DNA from: Clostridia bacterium
GTDB lineage: Bacteria; Bacillota; Clostridia; Christensenellales; HGM11417
Length of the DNA: 16,991 bases
NCBI GenBank assembly: GCA_017407365.1
Contig: JAFQWR010000227.1
Location: 1-16,991, forward strand
Direction: 5' to 3'
The notes beneath the pieces were generated by a model. It was given only the letters and a program-made list of their open reading frames with translations. It did no database searches and had not been told where the DNA came from. Below are positions 13,911-16,991 of this stretch, piece after piece; position 1 is the first letter of the stretch, and the number at the start of each line of letters is the position of its first letter. A program made the position numbers and the translations under genes.

Positions 13911-13931
13911 CCTATAAATAAATCTTATAGG
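13911..13931. promoter_or_regulatory. Palindrome upstream of the opp promoter, possible operator
   Basis: CCTATAA and TTATAGG are separated by seven bases, centred about 50 bases upstream of the -35 box of the opp promoter. Symmetry and position suit a dimeric regulator, perhaps an activator. No known binding consensus was recognised. Confidence 0.3.
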
Positions 13932-13952
13932 CAGATGTTTTTCTGCGTTTTG

Positions 13953-14126
13953 CCGCTTCTCCCCTCTACCGTTCTGCGTTTTAACATTATTATATAACTC
14001 TACGAAAAAAAAGATGAAGCAATCCGGCGCTCCGCACTCTTGCGCCTCTGTATTTTCAGCCTGCTTACCGCAACACGCACCGCTTCTTTTCACCTATTGC
14101 CCTGTGTTTTAACAGTATTATATAAT
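13953..14126. repeat. Pair of imperfect direct repeats with AT-rich core
   Basis: Segments 13953-13998 and 14080-14126 both begin CCGCTTCT and end in a 25-base block (13974-13998, 14102-14126) that agrees at 22 of 25 positions, with the core GTTTTAACA then TATTATATAA. The spacing is about 128 bases. The core resembles -10 promoter boxes on both strands. Confidence 0.55.
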
Positions 14127-14262
14127 GTTAGCAAACCGCCATAGGGCAACCGACCGTCAAGCCTCTTGCTTCCCACGCTTTTTAAGCCTGCTTGCGGAAA
14201 AAAGCACCCATCCTCCCCACACCGCAGAGAGGGAGAGCGATTATTGCGCACCCTTTTACCGC

Positions 14263-14295
14263 AAAAAAAAGAGATAAAGGCATTGCCTCTATCTC
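14263..14295 (-). terminator. Rho-independent terminator of the nfeD-floT unit
   Basis: On the minus strand GAGATA plus GGC pairs with GCC plus TATCTC (14295-14290 with 14276-14271, inner GGC/GCC, 3-nt loop), followed by eight T (14270-14263). It starts 19 bases after the flotillin stop codon. Confidence 0.88.
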
Positions 14296-14313
14296 CTTTC
14301 TGATTTGTTCGTT

Positions 14314-15756
14314 TTATTTCTTGGGAGCCTCTTTGCCGTCCTCTGCGCCTGCCTCTGCCTCTGCCTTTTTGGTGGCAAGATATTTGGGGAGATCTAAGCC
14401 TGCCATGCCGAACAGCTCGCTCATGGGAGGAATGGACTTCATCATAGAGCTCATAAAGTTTGCCGTAGAGGAGCTGCCGTCCTTGCCGGAGCCGCTATCC
14501 CAAACGGTGATCTTATCGATCTTGATGTTCTTGATTGCCTCAACCTGCGTTTTAACAAGAGCCTCGAGCTTGTCGGAGATCATCAGCATAACTGCCTCGC
14601 TTGCGTTGCCGCCCGCAGCCTCTACGATGCTCTTGAAGCCCTCTGCCTGCTTGGTAAGAATCTCTTCCATACCGCGTGCCTGCGCCTGCATCTTGGCAAA
14701 GATAGCATCCGCTTCACCCTGCGCCTCTCTACGCATCTGCTCTGCCTGAGCGTCTGCCTCGATTTCGATTCTGCGCTTTTCGATCTCTGCCTTAACGAGA
14801 ACGTCTGCCTCTTGCGTTGCACGCTCGCGCTCTGCACGGGCAAGCTCTGCCTGACGCTCTGCGGAATACGCATCCTCTAACGCCTTTGCGGCAGCAATCT
14901 TTTCGGCGGTGGTAGCACGGCGCAGAGCCTCTGCCTCGATTTCACGGCGGTCTGCGTTAGACTGCGAAATTTTTGCAAGAGATTCGTTTTCGCCGCGTAC
15001 GGCAAGCTGGTTGGCATCTGCCACCTGAATACGCTGTTCTCTGAGAGCCTCTGCCTCACCGATCGAACCGTCGCGGTTCTTTTCTGCAACCGATTTCTTT
15101 GCATCGTTGATTGCCTTTGCGGCAGCCTCTTTACCGAGTGCGTTGATGTAGCCCGAAACGTCGTTGATGTCCGTTACGTTTACGTTGATTAAGCGTAAGC
15201 CGATTTTTTTCAGCTCCGTTTCTACGTTTTCGGATACGGAAGCAAGGAATTCCTCACGGCGTGCATTGATTGCCTCGATTTCCATGGTAGCAACCGAAAG
15301 ACGCAGCTGACCGAAGATGATATCCTTGGCAAGGTCCTGAATTTCGCTGAGCTTTAAGCCAAGCAGACGCTCTGCGGCATTCTGCATAACACCGGGCTCG
15401 GTGGAAATACCAACGGTGAAGTTGGAGGGCACGTCGATACGGATGTTTTGCTTGGAAAGCGCATTCTTTAAGTCTACGTTGATGGAAATGGGGGTTAAGT
15501 CCATATATTGGTAGCTCTGGAAGAAGGGAATAACGAAGCGTGCGCCACCGTGAATACACAGCGAGCTGCGCTTACTGCCCGAAGCAGATTTACCAAGGCT
15601 TGCACCGTAGATGACCATGATTTTGTCGGAGGGGCATTTTTTGTAGCGTGCCAGAATAACCAGAAGAGTGGCAATCAGCACTACTACAATTACGCCAATC
15701 AATCCGCCAACCCAATCGGCTTCGGCAGCAAGAATGCTTGTGATAAACTGTAACAT
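14314..15756 (-). CDS. floT: Flotillin-family SPFH scaffold protein (FloT/YuaG type)
   Basis: Flotillins organise ordered membrane microdomains and scaffold signalling and secretion complexes in bacteria. The product has 480 residues. Seen: an N-terminal hydrophobic anchor (about 17-37), an SPFH/band-7 domain (about 38-210) with FVIPFFQSYQYMDLTPI and IGLRLINVNVTDINDVSGYI, then a long Ala/Glu/Arg coiled coil (about 230-370) full of EA repeats typical of flotillins. A conserved C-terminal segment includes KIDKITVWDSG (411-421). The tail is Lys/Glu/Ala-rich. The start is ATG 15756 with AAAGGAG eight bases upstream. It lies downstream of an NfeD-like gene on the same strand, the same pairing as Bacillus subtilis yuaF-yuaG. 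The identification as a flotillin is secure; the FloT symbol follows length and neighbour. Confidence 0.94.
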   Translation of the reverse strand: MLQFITSILAAEADWVGGLIGVIVVVLIATLLVILARYKKCPSDKIMVIYGASLGKSASGSKRSSLCIHGGARFVIPFFQSYQYMDLTPISINVDLKNALSKQNIRIDVPSNFTVGISTEPGVMQNAAERLLGLKLSEIQDLAKDIIFGQLRLSVATMEIEAINARREEFLASVSENVETELKKIGLRLINVNVTDINDVSGYINALGKEAAAKAINDAKKSVAEKNRDGSIGEAEALREQRIQVADANQLAVRGENESLAKISQSNADRREIEAEALRRATTAEKIAAAKALEDAYSAERQAELARAERERATQEADVLVKAEIEKRRIEIEADAQAEQMRREAQGEADAIFAKMQAQARGMEEILTKQAEGFKSIVEAAGGNASEAVMLMISDKLEALVKTQVEAIKNIKIDKITVWDSGSGKDGSSSTANFMSSMMKSIPPMSELFGMAGLDLPKYLATKKAEAEAGAEDGKEAPKK

Positions 15757-15820
15757 ATTTTTTTCTCCTTTATTTTTTGCAGGGCGCCCCGTACGCCTAC
15801 TGCCTGCGCTTACTATATAT

Positions 15821-15829
15821 TATATAGCA
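15821..15829 (-). promoter_or_regulatory. Possible extended -10 promoter for floT
   Basis: Minus strand TGC-TATATA (15829-15821), overlapping TATAAT (15824-15819), sits about 65 bases before the floT start. No good -35 box is present, so it would depend on the extended -10. It lies within an AT palindrome, so the match may be chance. Confidence 0.28.
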
Positions 15830-15883
15830 GATACGGGCAGGGCTATGCGCACGCACACGCCTGCATATAGTATACTTCGTTTT

Positions 15884-15905
15884 GCAAAGCCTTATCGGGC
15901 TCTGC
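15884..15905 (-). other. Hairpin between nfeD and floT
   Basis: GCAAAGCC (15884-15891) and GGCTCTGC (15898-15905) form an 8-bp stem with one G-U pair in the minus-strand RNA and a 6-nt loop. No U-run follows, so it is not a usual terminator. It may affect mRNA stability or relative expression of the two genes. Confidence 0.5.
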
Positions 15906-15930
15906 CGTAATAAAACGCCACTTGGGACAT
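15892..15930 (-). CDS. Micro-ORF behind a strong ribosome-binding site between nfeD and floT
   Basis: A full AAGGAGG (15937-15931) overlaps the nfeD stop codon. Directly next to it an ATG (15930) opens MSQVAFYYGRAR before TAA; an in-frame GTG at 15921 has a better spacing of nine bases and gives a 9-codon version. I do not recognise the peptide. It may be a leader peptide, the remnant of a gene, or an accident of the ribosome-binding sequence. floT has its own separate ribosome-binding site 130 bases further on. Confidence 0.3.
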   Translation of the reverse strand: MSQVAFYYGRAR

Positions 15931-15935
15931 CCTCC

Positions 15936-16529
15936 TTACAAGCGCTTTACAATTAAAAGCTCCTCTACCACGCCGACAACCTTTACCTGCGTGCCCGAGT
16001 GCAGAGTTTCCTCCTCGTCGGTAACAGCCTCAAGCTCGGCATAGCGCTCCTGCAACATCAGATTGATCTTGCCGGATTTAGCGCGCTTTGCGGGAATGGG
16101 GATGTACACGGTGCCCACCTTGCCCACCGCACCGGAAATATCCAGCGTGCCGTCCGATTCCAGCTTTTTGCTGAAATAGAAGATGAGCGCAAGCACAACC
16201 GCCATGATTGCACCTGCCACAATACCGATAAGACCTGCCGCCCATGCAGGCAGAACGTAATTCAGACCGTACGCCGTCCATCCGCCAACAGCCAGAAAGC
16301 CTAAGATTCCACGCAGGGTAATCAGCCTGAAGCTGCCGACCTCGCTGACGGTAGGGGTGTCGACATCGGCAGGGTCGAAGTCGGGAGAATCGGGGGTATC
16401 GATCTCCATTTCGTTGCCGATGCCGCAAAGCACCAGAATAATCTGCAATACAAACAGAAGCACGGAAGGCACGGCAAGGCAGATCATCACCTGCTGAAAA
16501 ACGCTGAGCGCTTCCCACCATATAGCCAT
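15936..16529 (-). CDS. NfeD-like membrane protein (YuaF type), flotillin partner
   Basis: The product has 197 residues. Seen: membrane helices at about 12-36, 69-88 and 93-119, and a C-terminal OB-fold-like domain (about 126-197) with GAVGKVGTVYIPIPAKRAKSG and the strand-rich end GTQVKVVGVVEELLIVKRL. Between helices 1 and 2 is an acidic, proline-rich loop (EIDTPDSPDFDPADVDTP). This is the architecture of short NfeD1b proteins such as Bacillus subtilis YuaF, which lack the protease domain and act with flotillins. The start is ATG 16529 because AGGAGG lies nine bases upstream; the frame also runs open to 16607 but without a ribosome-binding site. It is the first gene of the unit with the flotillin gene. 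Confidence 0.88.
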   Translation of the reverse strand: MAIWWEALSVFQQVMICLAVPSVLLFVLQIILVLCGIGNEMEIDTPDSPDFDPADVDTPTVSEVGSFRLITLRGILGFLAVGGWTAYGLNYVLPAWAAGLIGIVAGAIMAVVLALIFYFSKKLESDGTLDISGAVGKVGTVYIPIPAKRAKSGKINLMLQERYAELEAVTDEEETLHSGTQVKVVGVVEELLIVKRL

Positions 16530-16552
16530 AATATATAACCTCCTAAGCGTTT

Positions 16553-16612
16553 CCCAAAAAAAATTTGGGTCAATAGTAATATAAGCGGCTTTCCCGCCGT
16601 TAAACACCCAAA
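16553..16612 (-). promoter_or_regulatory. Structured leader of nfeD with alternative pairings
   Basis: In the minus-strand RNA TTTGGGT (16612-16606) can pair with ACCCAAA (16570-16564), which is followed by eight U (16563-16556), or the same CCCAAA can pair with the later TTTGGG just before the ribosome-binding site (16558-16553). A CGGC/GCCG hairpin lies inside the larger loop. This could be an attenuator, but the stems are short and A/U-rich in part. Confidence 0.3.
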
Positions 16613-16627
16613 AGAGGGATTTTTTCC

Positions 16628-16656
16628 ATTATACTCTCTTTTCCCTCTCTTTGCAA
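16628..16656 (-). promoter_or_regulatory. SigA-type promoter of nfeD-floT
   Basis: Minus strand: -35 TTGCAA (16656-16651), a 17-bp spacer and -10 TATAAT (16633-16628). The leader is about 90 nt. Confidence 0.82.
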
Positions 16657-16734
16657 GTTATTTTTCCCGCAAAACGGCAAAAAGCGCAAGAATATTCGGC
16701 AGAAAAAATTTTTATAAAAACTGCGTAAAATCGG

Positions 16735-16763
16735 TTGACAAAATGCAAAGAATAGTATATACT
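16735..16763 (+). promoter_or_regulatory. SigA-type promoter of the tRNA unit
   Basis: Plus strand: -35 TTGACA (16735-16740), a 17-bp spacer and -10 TATACT (16758-16763). The start would lie about 30 bases before the first tRNA, as expected for a stable-RNA unit. It diverges from the nfeD promoter. Confidence 0.88.
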
Positions 16764-16798
16764 AATATGGCTTTGTTAGGCAAGAAATTGCCCATTGT

Positions 16799-16875
<77 letters not shown>

Positions 16876-16883
16876 TTCCTTTT

Positions 16884-16912
16884 GCAAAGGAGGCAAAAGC
16901 TGTCTCCTTTGC
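16884..16912 (+). other. Hairpin in the spacer between the two tRNAs
   Basis: GCAAAGGAG (16884-16892) and CTCCTTTGC (16904-16912) form a perfect 9-bp stem with an 11-nt loop. No U-run follows, so the second tRNA is likely co-transcribed; the hairpin may be a processing site. Confidence 0.55.
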
Positions 16913-16928
16913 TACATAAAGGCTTTAT

Positions 16929-16991
16929 GGCGGCGTAGCTTAGATGGTTATAGCGGCCGGTTCATACCCGGCAGGTCGTTGGTTCGAGTCC
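16929..16991 (+). tRNA. Elongator tRNA-Met (CAT), 3' end outside the window
   Basis: It begins GGCGGCGTAGCTTAGATGG, with a D arm, an anticodon stem CCGG/CCGG around the TTCATAC loop (anticodon CAT), a variable loop AGGTC and the T-arm start GTTGGTTCGAGTCC. The sequence closely follows the Bacillus elongator tRNA-Met. The acceptor 3' strand is beyond the edge. A lysidine-type tRNA-Ile also carries CAT, but the body fits Met better. Confidence 0.85.

Larger units (their letters stand above)
13871..14262. other. Gene-free region upstream of the opp promoter
   Basis: A 73-codon minus-strand frame (13872-14093) has no ribosome-binding site or recognisable product and is treated as chance. The stretch holds a 7-bp palindrome (CCTATAA/TTATAGG, 13911-13931) and a pair of imperfect direct repeats (13953-13998 and 14080-14126) with AT-rich cores. 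No tRNA, insertion sequence or terminator other than that of the flotillin gene is seen. Confidence 0.5.

Noticed and set aside
13872..14093. 73-codon minus-strand frame upstream of the opp promoter
   Set aside because: It has no ribosome-binding site or known motif and overlaps the repeats and the opp promoter region.
16530..16607. Longer nfeD start at 16607
   Set aside because: The upstream codons have no ribosome-binding site and fall within the promoter-proximal leader; the ATG at 16529 has AGGAGG and starts the membrane-protein N-terminus.
16884..16912. Terminator after the first tRNA
   Set aside because: The stem is not followed by a U-run, and the second tRNA begins 17 bases later without a separate promoter that I can see.

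Overview
This 16,991-base window looks like chromosomal DNA from an uncultivated low-to-medium-GC Gram-positive bacterium of the Clostridia, possibly a gut lineage near Christensenellales. That placement is an inference. It rests on spoVG, a FloT-type flotillin with an NfeD partner, a Bacillus-like initiator/elongator tRNA-Met pair, consensus SigA-type promoters (TTGACA/TATAAT with 17-bp spacers), strong AGGAGG ribosome-binding sites and compact operons. No complete insertion sequence, CRISPR array, phage or plasmid module is visible.

Layout. (1) 1-1770: a minus-strand Ppx/GppA phosphatase with a C-terminal HD-type domain, its promoter and a terminator; the first bases may hold the start of another minus-strand gene. 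(2) 1771-2606: an AT-rich gene-free stretch, then spoVG (minus) with promoter, leader and terminator. (3) 2607-4625: a plus-strand murC, divergent from spoVG, with two atypical insertions and an unclear start, closed by a bidirectional terminator shared with the next operon. (4) 4643-13870: a minus-strand operon of about 9.2 kb, oppA-oppB-oppC-oppD-oppF plus a DUF3899-like membrane protein, driven by one consensus promoter far upstream of oppA. (5) 13871-14313: gene-free, with AT-rich repeats and a terminator. (6) 14314-16656: minus-strand nfeD-like gene followed by a flotillin gene, with promoter, structured leader and terminator. (7) 16735-16991: a plus-strand tRNA transcription unit with initiator tRNA-fMet, then elongator tRNA-Met cut by the window edge.

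The outstanding feature is the Opp peptide-import system. Four of its five subunits are larger than the usual family members. OppA is 827 residues; OppC has an extracytoplasmic insertion of about 215 residues after its first membrane helix; OppD carries about 375 extra, mostly helical residues between the Q-loop and the signature motif; OppF carries about 107 helical, charged residues between Walker A and the Q-loop. The catalytic motifs are intact, so this appears to be a working importer with added cytoplasmic and external domains. OppD has also lost the C-terminal cysteines that bind an iron-sulfur cluster in some relatives. The oppA leader is about 320 nt and holds an inverted-repeat-bounded element with a strong hairpin.

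The remaining genes are housekeeping: envelope precursor synthesis (murC), polyphosphate/ppGpp-type phosphatase, SpoVG regulation, membrane microdomain organisation (NfeD/flotillin) and translation initiation.
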